DNA from: Bacillus sp. FJAT-14578
GTDB taxonomy: Bacteria > Bacillota > Bacilli > Bacillales > Bacillaceae_H
Direction: 5' to 3'
DNA: 64,000 nucleotides
Assembly (NCBI RefSeq): GCF_000504165.1
Contig: NZ_KI632505.1
Location: 934,738-998,737 of the forward strand
Part shown: piece after piece, positions 44,718 through 53,697 of the stretch
How positions within the stretch are numbered: position 1 is the stretch's first letter
Layout: each line of letters opens with the position of its first letter
Notes under the pieces: model-generated
Database searches by the model: none
Told to the model about the DNA's origin: nothing
What the model saw: only the letters and a program-made list of their open reading frames with translations
Position numbers and translations under genes: made by a program

Positions 44718-45281
44718 TCAAATTGATTTATTTTCGCCTTTAATTATGTTTAGATTTGATTTTACATAATTTGTTGACCATGCAATAAATGCCCTGGACA
44801 CCTTCAACCCGCCAACTCCAATTAAAAGACCTAACCCTGCAAGGCCGATTGACATAAAGAGATTCAGAAAAAATTCTGAAATGCTGTCTACCGTAAAAGC
44901 AGATGCGATTGCTGCAAACGGCGTAATTAAAAATGCAAATGAAACAGCAAATAAAGAAAAAATAACTGCTACAGCTGCAATGAACGGGCCGAGCAAAAAT
45001 ACAAGATTAAAGAAGCCTAAACCGATTGATGTGTATATAGCCCGAAAAAGACTGGATACTGATTGGTTTTCTTCCGCTCTTTCCAAATGGTAATTTGTGA
45101 TGCATTCTTTTGCAATGATTTCAGGCTTCCCTAGTTCAGCTGCAATTTCTGTTTCAGATTTCCCGCTTTCAATAGCGATTCTAAAATGTTCCTCATAATC
45201 ATATAAAATGTCTTGTTTTTCCTCTTCTGGAACATTTTTTAACAATTTGCTAAGTCTCTGCAAAAATTCAGTTTGCGTCAT
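44718..45281 (-). CDS. DUF1700 membrane protein
   Basis: 187 aa. N-terminal helical HAAS-type segment (TEFLQRLSKLLKNVPEEEKQDILYDYEEHF, then ELGKPEIIAKE), followed by three TM helices. In many Firmicutes the N-terminal segment binds a PadR-type regulator encoded upstream, tethering it to the membrane. The start overlaps the padR stop by 14 bases, which fits such a pair. Confidence 0.88.
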   Translation of the reverse strand: MTQTEFLQRLSKLLKNVPEEEKQDILYDYEEHFRIAIESGKSETEIAAELGKPEIIAKECITNYHLERAEENQSVSSLFRAIYTSIGLGFFNLVFLLGPFIAAVAVIFSLFAVSFAFLITPFAAIASAFTVDSISEFFLNLFMSIGLAGLGLLIGVGGLKVSRAFIAWSTNYVKSNLNIIKGENKSI

Positions 45282-45597
45282 CCTTTATCCCCTCCTCAAT
45301 AATCAGATTGACTCCATTGGAAAAAGCCTTCCAATCGTCAATTAATTCAAGTACATGGTTTCTTCCTAACTCAGTTAACTTGTAATATTTTCTTGGCGGT
45401 CCTTCTTGGGACTCAACAAGATAGGTCGAAAAATAACCTTCCTTTGTCAGTCTTCTAAGCAAAGGGTAAATCGTTCCTTCAGCAATCAAGAATTTTTCTG
45501 AGATGTTTTTCACAAGTTCATACCCGTAGTGGTCTTTATTCATCGATAAAGCCATTACACATAAGGTTAGAACGCCTTTTTTAAATTGTACATTCAC
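45268..45597 (-). CDS. PadR-family transcriptional regulator
   Basis: 109 aa. GTG 45597 is chosen from the AGGTGA four bases upstream and the family start VQFKKGVLTLCVMALS; the longer frame to 45636 lies in the promoter. Complete PadR winged helix (DHYGYELVKNISEKFLIAEGTIYPLLRRL) and C-terminal dimer helix. It heads the operon with DUF1700 and DUF4097. Three ATGCAAGGTA boxes lie upstream, one at its -35. Confidence 0.9.
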   Translation of the reverse strand: MNVQFKKGVLTLCVMALSMNKDHYGYELVKNISEKFLIAEGTIYPLLRRLTKEGYFSTYLVESQEGPPRKYYKLTELGRNHVLELIDDWKAFSNGVNLIIEEGIKDDAN

Positions 45598-45630
45598 ATG
45601 ATCACCTAATTCTTTATAAGGTAGTAAGCA

Positions 45631-45723
45631 ATGCAAGGTAGCTTAGTAAAAAAACAGTATTGTTTAATGCAAGGTACCGTTCAAAAAACATTATATTGAT
45701 AACTATGAAATAATGCAAGGTAG
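45631..45723 (-). promoter_or_regulatory. Promoter of the PadR operon with three ATGCAAGGTA boxes
   Basis: Minus strand: -35 TTGCAT (45713-45718), 17-bp spacer, -10 TATAAT (45690-45695). ATGCAAGGTA occurs at 45631, 45667 and 45713. The third covers the -35, the middle one forms the AAGGTACC palindrome just past the -10. Autorepression is the simplest reading. Confidence 0.65.
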
Positions 45724-45968
45724 TTTGAGAAAAATTTACAAAAATGATCACATCCACCAATCCTGAATCCCTTATGAAAAATGGTTTTGGTGCACAGATT
45801 ACGCTTGTTTAAAAGAGGCATGCAGATTTCTAACGAAATTTAATATGAGGATTTATACCACAAAGGGCATTACAGTATAAAAATCCTAATCCCTCAGAGT
45901 CATAAATGAGAAATTGGGATTTGTTTATTATAGCGATAGGTAAGCTTTTGAAGTTATCGCCAGCTTTT

Positions 45969-46520
45969 GTCGGGTAGGAGGGCGACCTTTCAGCCACCGT
46001 CCCCCCTAAGAACCGTACGTGTCGGTTTCCCAGCATACGGCGTTCCAACTAATCCAACTCATTCAATATTTTTATGTATAGGCAAGATGAAATGTAGAAT
46101 CAGATCGCTTCGTTCAGACATTGCATACGCAATTTATTAACTTCTGTGAGTTGCTTTTCATTTAACTTGAGTGAGTTTAAAAGCACTTGTATTTTCTCTT
46201 GATCTCTCAAATGTATAAGAAGATGAACAGATTTGTGCAATATCGTTAAGTTTCCGTATGAATCATCTTTTGTGAGATGGTACGGTGTCTTATGATGACA
46301 ATGCCAATCATTCAGTCCTAATTCAATTCCTGTAACAGCACATTTCCCGTATTGTGCGATAAATCGGCTAATCCGGTTATCGTTGTATTCGATGGAACGG
46401 CTGGGTATGAATTGTTTCATCACATGAGTGAGCGTTTGTTTATTAATCGCTCGCAAGTTTTGATGGATTTTATTTCTACCTACGGTAGTATAGTTACAGA
46501 TAGTTTGAGAGAAGTTAAGA
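45969..46520 (-). mobile_element. 3' fragment of a group II intron
   Basis: Minus strand. After the reverse-transcriptase tail (46100) comes a domain V-like hairpin (about 46010-46044: GCCGTATGC, GGGAAACC, ACACGTACGG) and a domain VI-like hairpin (about 45970-46005, GGTGGCTGAAAGGTCGCC type). The 3' end CCTACCCGAC falls at about 45969. The 5' part of the intron (domains I-III and most of the ORF) is missing, so it cannot splice or move alone. Confidence 0.75.
46100..46520 (-). pseudogene. C-terminal remnant of group II intron reverse transcriptase/maturase
   Basis: About 140 codons end at 46100. The HNH endonuclease domain of LtrA-type proteins is visible: YGKCAVTGIELGLNDWHCHHKTPYHL, NLTILHKSVHLLIH, and the C-terminal EKQLTEVNKLRMQCLNEA. 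All RT and most maturase motifs are missing. The frame is formally open to 46564, but that part lies in the neighbouring GNAT gene, so it is not coding here. Confidence 0.8.
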
Positions 46521-46526
46521 TTTGTA

Positions 46527-46820
46527 TTAGACAGCACCTTTTTCAGTTCGTAAAAGCATATCAATGTGAGGAATATTATCTTCCAAGTATGTTTCAGAGA
46601 TAGACTGAAAACCGAAGGAGCTGTAGAATTCCTTCAAATACGCTTGGGCTTGGATTTTAACAGTTGTTTCTTTCAATTCGTTTTGAATGAAAGCTAAGCC
46701 CTTTCTTACAAGTTCTTCTGCCATTCCTTGTCCTCTATATTCTTTCTTTACCAAAACTCGGCCAAGAGAAGCCTCCCGATAAGAAACCCCGGCAGGTACA
46801 ATTCTTAAATAGGCAATCAT
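46527..46820 (-). pseudogene. GNAT acetyltransferase (ElaA-like), N-terminally truncated
   Basis: 97 codons from an ATG at 46820 just after AAGGAGAG. Contains the acetyl-CoA loop LVKKEYRGQGMAEELVRKGL and the C-terminal GFQSISETYLEDNIPHIDML of ElaA-type proteins. The usual first ~50 residues are absent; the frame runs back (EVEGE) into the stop of the adjacent LysR gene. Translation might still occur, but the fold would be incomplete. It abuts the intron fragment on the other side. Confidence 0.6.
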
Positions 46821-46837
46821 CTCTCCTTCAACTTCTA

Positions 46838-47710
46838 TTATTTAACATCATGTAAGTCTAAATTTTCCACAAATTGAACAAATGCTTTCACTATATTTAG
46901 CTTTAAAGCTTCCTTATGGAAAAACATCCACGTTTTTCGTATGATGGGCTCCCCATCTTTTGTTTTGAGATCAATTTTATGTATGCCTTCTACATCCTGT
47001 AAAATCATACTTGGTAAAATGGCATAACCTAAGCCGTTTGCAACCATTTTTTTGCATGTATCCGCTTTATCGACTTCTATGCTCACCAATGGCGGCTGAG
47101 AATAATTTTCCCCCCACCAATGATTCACTGTGGTTTCTAGTAAAGGATCCGTAAGATAATCAATTCTTGGCAAATGGGGAAGGTTGTGAATATCTATCTT
47201 TTCTTTCGAAGCAATACAGATGGTTTCTTCAAATAACAAACGTTTTTCATCTTTCCAGCTGTAGTCCCCTTTCACAAAACCAATATGTACATCTTGATTG
47301 TAAATTAAATGGACAATATCGCTGCTCCAACCTGTCGTTACTTTGAATTCAATGTTGGGATATTGGTCTTTAAAGAGTTTTAATAGACCAGGAAGTTTAT
47401 AATCGGTAAAAAAGGTGGAAACGCCCAGCCTTAATGTTCCAGCTACTTTATGCTCCATATTCATAACATTCTCTTTGATCTGCTGAATGTTCAATAACAT
47501 TTGATGCGCACATTTTGCTAAATACTCTCCCTGAGGGGTAAACTGGACCCCCCACCTCCCTCTGTTTACAATTTGAACCCCAAATTCTTTTTCCATTTGC
47601 TGCAGGCGATGTGTTAAAGCAGGCTGGGAAATATGTAAGCTTTTCGCTGTCTTCGTAATATTTTTCTCCTTGTAAAGGATTTGCAAGATTAACCAATCCC
47701 GTTCATCCAT
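46838..47710 (-). CDS. LysR-family regulator
   Basis: 290 aa. Standard HTH (MDERDWLILQILYKEKNITKTAKSLHISQPALTHRLQQMEKEFG) and effector domain (AGTLRLGVSTFFTDYKLPGLL). It is divergent from the AbrB-type membrane protein and closely resembles the LysR at 51442-52305, which suggests paralogues serving related carboxylate genes. Confidence 0.9.
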   Translation of the reverse strand: MDERDWLILQILYKEKNITKTAKSLHISQPALTHRLQQMEKEFGVQIVNRGRWGVQFTPQGEYLAKCAHQMLLNIQQIKENVMNMEHKVAGTLRLGVSTFFTDYKLPGLLKLFKDQYPNIEFKVTTGWSSDIVHLIYNQDVHIGFVKGDYSWKDEKRLLFEETICIASKEKIDIHNLPHLPRIDYLTDPLLETTVNHWWGENYSQPPLVSIEVDKADTCKKMVANGLGYAILPSMILQDVEGIHKIDLKTKDGEPIIRKTWMFFHKEALKLNIVKAFVQFVENLDLHDVK

Positions 47711-47858
47711 ATAAACTCCCCTCTCTATATCATCATTTTTTTTTATGGATAATTATAGAATATTGATATTTTATTTATTTCTAAAATTATACTATATTTA
47801 TTTACAAGTCAGTCAATACCTACACCTCTAACACGTGTTTAAAGAAAGAAGGCTTTAT

Positions 47859-49001
47859 ATGAAAAGAAATAAAAAGTTTTTTCAAGATGTTTGGTTTATG
47901 GCCGTAAGCAGTACTGGCGGATTGATTCTCTCTTTGACAGGTCTTTCGATCGGCTGGATGATCGGAACATTGATCATGGCAGTTTTTCTTTCCTTTCGAA
48001 GACCGCCTTCGTTGAAAATGCCTCATCATCAAAAGGGACTTCCACGATATTGGTTGTATGCCGGTCAGTGCATTTTAGGTATTGAACTGGGTCAAAAAAT
48101 GAATCTGTCCGTTATCTCCATTTTTCAAGAAAATTGGGCATCAATCCTCGTTATGCTTTTTCTATCAGTTGTTTTTTCCTTGCTTTCTGGTTTCGTTCTA
48201 TGGAAGTTTAGCCAAACGGATATGCTGACGAGCTTTTTTGGAACGGCCCCTGGAGGATTATCCGCAATCCCAGGCATTGCAGAAGAGGTAGGCGCGAACA
48301 CGGCAGTAGTCAGTATTATTCAGACCATGCGTGTTTTTTTAGTTGTATTTACTGTCCCAATCATTGTCTCTTCTTTGGCCGTTCATACTGCAAACCCCAC
48401 AATAGCTCATAATGGTCCTGCTTCCGGTGGAATCCCCAATTTTGGGGTAAACCAGCTTTTTTGGACCATTGTTTTAGTAGTGGCAGCATGGGGCGGGTAT
48501 TATATAGGAAAACATTTAAAGTTCCCTGCTCCATGGTTAGTTGGAAGTATGTTAAGTGTTTCGGTCATCCAAGCACTCGGTTCCTCTTATGTTGGTCACA
48601 ACCTCATTGCCTGGTGGCCTCATACCGTCATCATTTTATCGCAAGTTTTCATAGCTTCCAGTATCGGTTCCCGCTTTCGAAAAAATATGTTTATAGGATT
48701 AAAGAAAACATTGTTAGTTGCTTTATTAAGTACACTTGGCCTTATTATCGCCATGTTTGTATGCGCATTTTTCGTTTCAAAAATAACAGGAATTACTTTT
48801 ATCACGGCAGCCTTGGCATTTGCGCCCGGCGGTATTGCTGAAATGGCTACAACAGCGGTTGTCCTTCATGCGGATTCAACACTTGTAGTAGTGGTGCAAG
48901 TACTCCGGGTTATAATGGTATGTATGATATTACCTCCATTTTTTAAACTATTAAATCGGCGGAGATTACGAAAAAACGTGCACTCCCAGGCATCAGCTTA
49001 A
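47859..49001 (+). CDS. AbrB-family (AmoR-type, PF05145) membrane protein
   Basis: 380 aa. ATG 47859 follows AAAGAAGG. About ten TM helices in two repeats, each with a glycine-rich loop: FFGTAPGGLSAIPGIAEEVGAN and ALAFAPGGIAEMATTAVVLHADS. Despite the name, this is an integral membrane protein, unrelated to the AbrB transition regulator, and probably a transporter. It is divergent from a LysR gene. Many relatives lie beside tricarboxylate uptake genes, as here. Confidence 0.8.
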   Translation: MKRNKKFFQDVWFMAVSSTGGLILSLTGLSIGWMIGTLIMAVFLSFRRPPSLKMPHHQKGLPRYWLYAGQCILGIELGQKMNLSVISIFQENWASILVMLFLSVVFSLLSGFVLWKFSQTDMLTSFFGTAPGGLSAIPGIAEEVGANTAVVSIIQTMRVFLVVFTVPIIVSSLAVHTANPTIAHNGPASGGIPNFGVNQLFWTIVLVVAAWGGYYIGKHLKFPAPWLVGSMLSVSVIQALGSSYVGHNLIAWWPHTVIILSQVFIASSIGSRFRKNMFIGLKKTLLVALLSTLGLIIAMFVCAFFVSKITGITFITAALAFAPGGIAEMATTAVVLHADSTLVVVVQVLRVIMVCMILPPFFKLLNRRRLRKNVHSQASA

Positions 49002-49095
49002 TTTTTCGGTGTCCTGGCTTTCTTTTGGCTGTATAATAAATGAAAAGCCTTTTAATATCGGAGTGTATACTGAAATGTCAGTGAGGAGGATGGAA

Positions 49096-49707
49096 ATGTG
49101 CCCTTTTTATAACGAGAAAACGGGGGAAACTCCAGAAAAAAAGGTCTACTATGTGAGACCCGACGAGAGAACGAAAGAAAAAGACATTCAAATCGCAGCC
49201 CTTAAAATGAGAGAGCTTATTCAAAACTCACCATGTAAGAATGAAGAGGTTATCTTTTTATGCATTGGATCAGATCGCTATGTTGGAGATTCTTTAGGCC
49301 CTTTAGTAGGTACGATGCTCAAAGAAAATGAAGTTCCTTATCATGTTTATGGAACATTAGAAGCCCCTGTTCATGCGTTTAATTTAAAAGCAACATTGAA
49401 AGAAATCCATAAGAGATTTGTAAAGCCTCTTATCTTTAGTCTTGATGCCTGCTTAGGAGATCAAGACCAAGTGGGTTACGTCCTTTTCAAAGAGGGGCCG
49501 CTTCTTCCAGGAAAAGCTCTTGAAAAAGTTTTGCCTGAAGTCGGAGACTATCATATTAAAGGAATGGTCAACTATATAGATCCTTTACCAACATCGCAAT
49601 TTTTAAATGACACTCGGTTATATACCGTTATGAATCTAGCTAAAACGATTACAAAGATTATTACCGAAACGGCTGCATTAGATAATGGCTTAGGACATAA
49701 GAGTTAA
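49096..49707 (+). CDS. yyaC: Spore protease YyaC homologue (DUF1256)
   Basis: 203 aa. ATG 49096 with GAGGAGG six bases upstream; the longer frame from 49009 has no RBS. Carries the family sequence IFLCIGSDRYVGDSLGPLVGTML, LEAPVHAFNL, SLDACLGDQDQVGYV, related to the GPR/hydrogenase-maturation-protease fold. Sporulation-specific expression is expected for the family. Ends before a strong terminator. Confidence 0.88.
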   Translation: MCPFYNEKTGETPEKKVYYVRPDERTKEKDIQIAALKMRELIQNSPCKNEEVIFLCIGSDRYVGDSLGPLVGTMLKENEVPYHVYGTLEAPVHAFNLKATLKEIHKRFVKPLIFSLDACLGDQDQVGYVLFKEGPLLPGKALEKVLPEVGDYHIKGMVNYIDPLPTSQFLNDTRLYTVMNLAKTITKIITETAALDNGLGHKS

Positions 49708-49752
49708 CAAATGTCTTATGATTTTTATACTTTGCGTCCCCTAACAAAAAAA

Positions 49753-49801
49753 TGGGGTTGTCAAAAAATTCAGCCCTTGACTGGATTTTTTGACAGCCCC
49801 A
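49753..49801. terminator. Bidirectional terminator between yyaC and the CitMHS gene
   Basis: A 17-bp stem with one G-T pair (49753-49769 and 49785-49801, core TTGTCAAAAAAT). It serves two convergent genes. Confidence 0.75.
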
Positions 49802-49836
49802 CTCATCTATTGAAATGAGCTAATTGACCATCTTCA

Positions 49837-51159
49837 TTAAAATAAACTAATAGCCCCGGTTAACACCGCAATGACCGTTACACCTATCGAACAAAAAACA
49901 GCCCATTTAAATCCATAACGTTGAAGCTGCCCAATATCCGTTTTGACCATTCCTACCAGCAAAAGCGTTGATGCAACAAGCGGGCTTAAAAAATGTACAG
50001 GTTGTCCTAATACGGAAGCTCTCGCAATTTCTACAGGATCCACTCCATAAGCGGATGCCGCTTCAGCTAAAATTGGTAAAACGCCAAAGTAATACGCATC
50101 ATTAGATAAAACAAACGTAAACGGCATACTAGTAAGCGCAACAACTATAGGAAAAAAAGAACCTAAAGAATCTGGAATAATAGAAACTAATGAGTTTGCG
50201 ATTGCATCTACCATTTTTGTTCCAGAGAAAATTCCTGTGAATATACCAGCGGCGAATACTAAAGTTACCACCGTTAAAGCATTCCCGGCATGTGCCAGTA
50301 AGCGTTCTTTTTGCTGTTCTAAATCAGGATAGTTGATCATGGAAGCAAGAACAAACCCTACAAGAAACAACACCGGAACAGGCAATACCCCCATTACTAA
50401 TACAACCATTACAGTGAGTGTTAATAGCAAATTCACCCATAATAGTTTGGGACGTTTAAGACTCTCTGACATATCATAAGTTGCAGCAGCTTCAGCAAGA
50501 TGTGGCGTCGCTGTACCCTTTGGCGCATGGTCAATATTAATCACACCAACTCTTTCTCGCTCCTTTTTCCCAAGAACATATGCTGTAAAAATAACACATA
50601 AGATTCCCCCGATCATTGTCGGTAAAAGCGGGATAAAGAATTCGCTTGCATCGAGACCTAAAGATGTTATGGCTCTTGTAGCCGGCCCTCCCCAAGGAGT
50701 CATACCGCTCATGATGCTCAAAGAAAGCAGAGAAATGATGGCAAGGACAAGCGGATTCATACCTAATCGTAAGTACAGCGGTAACATAGCTGAGATGGTA
50801 ATCATATGAGTAGTTGTTCCATCGCCATCTAAAGCAACAGTGGATGCTAATATGGCTGTTCCAATCGTTATTTTAACCGGGTCCCCTTTAACAATACTCA
50901 ACATTTTTTTAATAAGCGGGTCGAACAGCCCTGCATCTATTAAAACACCGAAAAATAGTATAGCAAATAGCAACAAAGCTGCTGAAGGTGCTACAACCTT
51001 TAGTCCTTCGATCATCATGTCACCAAGGTCAGCTCCAAATCCCCCGATTAACGCGAAAATGATTGGGACTATCGTTAGAGCATTAATTGGAGATAAACGT
51101 TTTGACATAATTAAATACGTAAAAACCACTACCATTGAAATTCCTAAGAAAGTAAGAAT
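49837..51159 (-). CDS. CitMHS-family divalent-metal citrate/tricarboxylate transporter
   Basis: 440 aa if started at ATT 51159, 432 aa from ATG 51135. Eleven or so TM helices. Family features: IMSKRLSPINALTIVPIIFALIGGFG, DGDGTTTHMITISAMLPLYLRL, SNDAYYFGVLPILAEAA. It imports metal-citrate-like complexes. GGGGGAGGG lies seven bases before the ATT, while ATG 51135 has no RBS; the eight extra residues (ILTFLGIS) match the normal N-terminus of the family. Divergence from the mode of a typical CitS/CitT-regulated citM: here a LysR lies upstream in the same direction. Confidence 0.85.
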   Translation of the reverse strand: MLTFLGISMVVVFTYLIMSKRLSPINALTIVPIIFALIGGFGADLGDMMIEGLKVVAPSAALLLFAILFFGVLIDAGLFDPLIKKMLSIVKGDPVKITIGTAILASTVALDGDGTTTHMITISAMLPLYLRLGMNPLVLAIISLLSLSIMSGMTPWGGPATRAITSLGLDASEFFIPLLPTMIGGILCVIFTAYVLGKKERERVGVINIDHAPKGTATPHLAEAAATYDMSESLKRPKLLWVNLLLTLTVMVVLVMGVLPVPVLFLVGFVLASMINYPDLEQQKERLLAHAGNALTVVTLVFAAGIFTGIFSGTKMVDAIANSLVSIIPDSLGSFFPIVVALTSMPFTFVLSNDAYYFGVLPILAEAASAYGVDPVEIARASVLGQPVHFLSPLVASTLLLVGMVKTDIGQLQRYGFKWAVFCSIGVTVIAVLTGAISLF

Positions 51160-51441
51160 ACTAATCCCTCCCCCTAATATCAGAAACCGCTTACAAACAA
51201 TCGTGAATCAGATTGAATATTCAGATATATCACTTTTGAGCTTTCCCCCTCTCTTTTTGTCATATTTTCTGTTTTAAGATTATTACACATGGACAAATAA
51301 GTAAAATATATATTTTTTTGCATTTTTCGAAAAAATTTTTTATAACCAAGCATATCATGATTGATTATGAAAAAGACGATAGAAAGCGGAAAGACTTCCA
51401 CCCATCATCTTTTTTTGTAAATAAATGTGTGCTTGTTTCAT

Positions 51442-52305
51442 TTATTTGTCAGGTTTTTCATTTAAAAAATCAATAAAGTTTTTAACAATGGATAGTTGCA
51501 GGGAATCTTGATTATACATCAACCATGTATTTCTAAATACAGGTTCTCCATTTTTATAGGACAAGCCATATGTATATAGATTATCCGAAGGCTGCAGGCA
51601 TATTTCAGGTAAAATCGCAAAACCTAAATCATTTTTGACCATCTCTTTGCAGGTCTCTTGCCTGTCTGTTTCCATCGTTACCATGGGAGGGTCTGAGAAT
51701 CGATCATGCCACCAATCATTGATTAAGTTCTTTAATGAACTATCCGTTTTATAATTAATAAATGGCAATTCAGGTAAACTGGCCATGTCTACTTCCTTTT
51801 TAGAAATCAAACAGAGTCTTTCTTTATTCAGCAAAGATTTGATTCCATACCACTCATAATTCCCACGCAATATTCCTAATTGTACACTGGAGGAATCAAG
51901 AAGGTTCATGATATCTGTACTCCAGCCTGTATTGACATTAAATTGTACATGAGGATATTGTATTGAAAACCTTTTCAATATTTCAGGCAGCTTATACTGG
52001 GCGAAGTTGCTTGAGACTCCCAGTCTAAGCGTACCTCTCACTTCTTTTTGCATGTTCAGCATATAGTCTTTCGTTTTCTGCAGCTTTTCTATCATTTCCT
52101 CTGAGTAATTCGCTAAATAGACTCCTTCAGAAGTAAACTCAATTCCCCCTTTTATCTTAAAGAACAGACTAGTCCCAAACTCTTTCTCTAAATTTTTAAG
52201 TCTATAAGTTAATGCCGGTTGAGAAATATATAAACGCTCTGCTGCGCGGCTAATGTTTCTTTCTTCGTATAAGATTTTTACAGCAATCCAATCTTTTTCA
52301 TCCAT
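51442..52305 (-). CDS. LysR-family regulator
   Basis: 287 aa. HTH MDEKDWIAVKILYEERNISRAAERLYISQPALTYRLKNLEKEFG and a substrate-binding effector domain (RGTLRLGVSSNFAQYKLPEIL). Divergent from prpF and upstream of the transporter gene, so probably the local regulator. A paralogue of 46838-47710 (both share RLGVS and LGFAILP/LGYAILP). Confidence 0.9.
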   Translation of the reverse strand: MDEKDWIAVKILYEERNISRAAERLYISQPALTYRLKNLEKEFGTSLFFKIKGGIEFTSEGVYLANYSEEMIEKLQKTKDYMLNMQKEVRGTLRLGVSSNFAQYKLPEILKRFSIQYPHVQFNVNTGWSTDIMNLLDSSSVQLGILRGNYEWYGIKSLLNKERLCLISKKEVDMASLPELPFINYKTDSSLKNLINDWWHDRFSDPPMVTMETDRQETCKEMVKNDLGFAILPEICLQPSDNLYTYGLSYKNGEPVFRNTWLMYNQDSLQLSIVKNFIDFLNEKPDK

Positions 52306-52456
52306 CCTTTATAGCTCCCCTCTAGTTAGATTATAAGTTTTTTTGTTGATTTTATAAATAAATTATCTATTTTACTTATGACTAACTCTATCATACTATA
52401 TTTTCAAAAGCACCGGTACTTTTTAGAATGAAAATGTAGAAAAGGTGGTTAACGGG

Positions 52457-53578
52457 ATGAAGGTTCCAGTAGTTATTATGCGAGGCGGTACAAGCAAAGG
52501 CGTATTTCTCAATTTTGAGCATATGCCAACGGATCGTTTACTTTGGGAAGATTTTTTATTGGATATCATGGGAAGTCCGGACCGCAGACAAATTGACGGG
52601 CTCGGTGGAGCAAACTCATTAACGAGTAAAGCAGCTATTATTAAAAAATCTGATTTAGAAGGCATTGATGTTGAATATACGTTTGCGCAAATAAGTATTG
52701 AGAATCAGCTAGTGGATTTTAAAGGAAATTGCGGCAACATCTCATCAGCAGTAGGACCTTATGCGATTGAGCAAGGCTTAGTGCCGGCACAAGAGCCCCT
52801 CACAACTGTGAAAATATTGAATACGAATACTCAAAAAGTAATTATAGCAGAAGTGGAAGTGGAAAATGGACAAGTGAAAACGGAAGGCAGTTGTTCCATT
52901 CCCGGTGTTCCCGGAACAGGGTCACCTATTTACCTTTCTTTCACTCGCGCAGAAGGCGCCGTAACCGGAAAGCTCTTCCCGACTGGAAACCCTATCGACA
53001 TGATCCAAACATCCAAAGGCTCCATACCTATCTCTATTATTGATGTTGCAAACCCACTGGTCTTTGTTAAAGCCCAAGATATCGGTCTTATCGGAAATGA
53101 ATTGCCTCATGATTATTCTCAGGAAAAGCTGCAAGAACTCGAGGAAATAAGATCTATAGCAGCCGAAATGTGTGGGTTTGCAAATAGAGCAGATGCAACA
53201 AAAAAATCTCCTGCTGTTCCGAAAATGACAATTGTTGCTCCGCCTATGGACTACGTTGATGTGACAGGAATAGAAAGAAAGGTTTCCGATATGGATTTTG
53301 TCATCAGAATGATGTCTATGCAAAAGCCGCATCAGGCCCTTGCTATTACAGGTGCTATCTGTGCTACTGCCGGCGCTTTCTTAAAAGATACGATTCTATC
53401 AGACATTGTAACCGTTCACCAAGAAGTCCTTCGCTTAGCGCATCCCGCCGGTATCATGCAAACCAAAGTAGATTTACTTGCGGGACATATTAGTGCTATC
53501 AAGGTCGTACGTACAGCAAGAACCATTTTGGAGGGGTATGTTCATACCAAGAGAAACTATGAATTAGTCTATAGTTAA
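52457..53578 (+). CDS. PrpF-family isomerase (2-methylaconitate / methylitaconate type)
   Basis: 373 aa. ATG 52457 with AAAGGTGG upstream. Two diaminopimelate-epimerase-like halves; the start VPVVIMRGGTSKGVFLN and LDIMGSPDRRQIDGLGGANSLTSKAAI are diagnostic for PrpF. The region with LVDFKGNCGNISSAVGPYAIEQGLV carries the catalytic Cys. It moves double bonds in aconitate-like tricarboxylates. Together with the CitMHS transporter, it suggests use of aconitate, itaconate or tricarballylate-type acids. Confidence 0.85.
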   Translation: MKVPVVIMRGGTSKGVFLNFEHMPTDRLLWEDFLLDIMGSPDRRQIDGLGGANSLTSKAAIIKKSDLEGIDVEYTFAQISIENQLVDFKGNCGNISSAVGPYAIEQGLVPAQEPLTTVKILNTNTQKVIIAEVEVENGQVKTEGSCSIPGVPGTGSPIYLSFTRAEGAVTGKLFPTGNPIDMIQTSKGSIPISIIDVANPLVFVKAQDIGLIGNELPHDYSQEKLQELEEIRSIAAEMCGFANRADATKKSPAVPKMTIVAPPMDYVDVTGIERKVSDMDFVIRMMSMQKPHQALAITGAICATAGAFLKDTILSDIVTVHQEVLRLAHPAGIMQTKVDLLAGHISAIKVVRTARTILEGYVHTKRNYELVYS

Positions 53579-53697
53579 GATTGATTGAATTTTAGTTAAA
53601 CTAAACAAAAAAGAAAAGGTCAACAAAACGCTTTTCAAAAAGAGAGGTCTATCTTTGTACTTTATCTTCCTAAAACATGAAATGGAGAGGAATACAC

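Noticed and set aside
45830-46048. 72-codon minus-strand ORF
   Set aside because: It lies over the intron domain V/VI structure, which explains the sequence.
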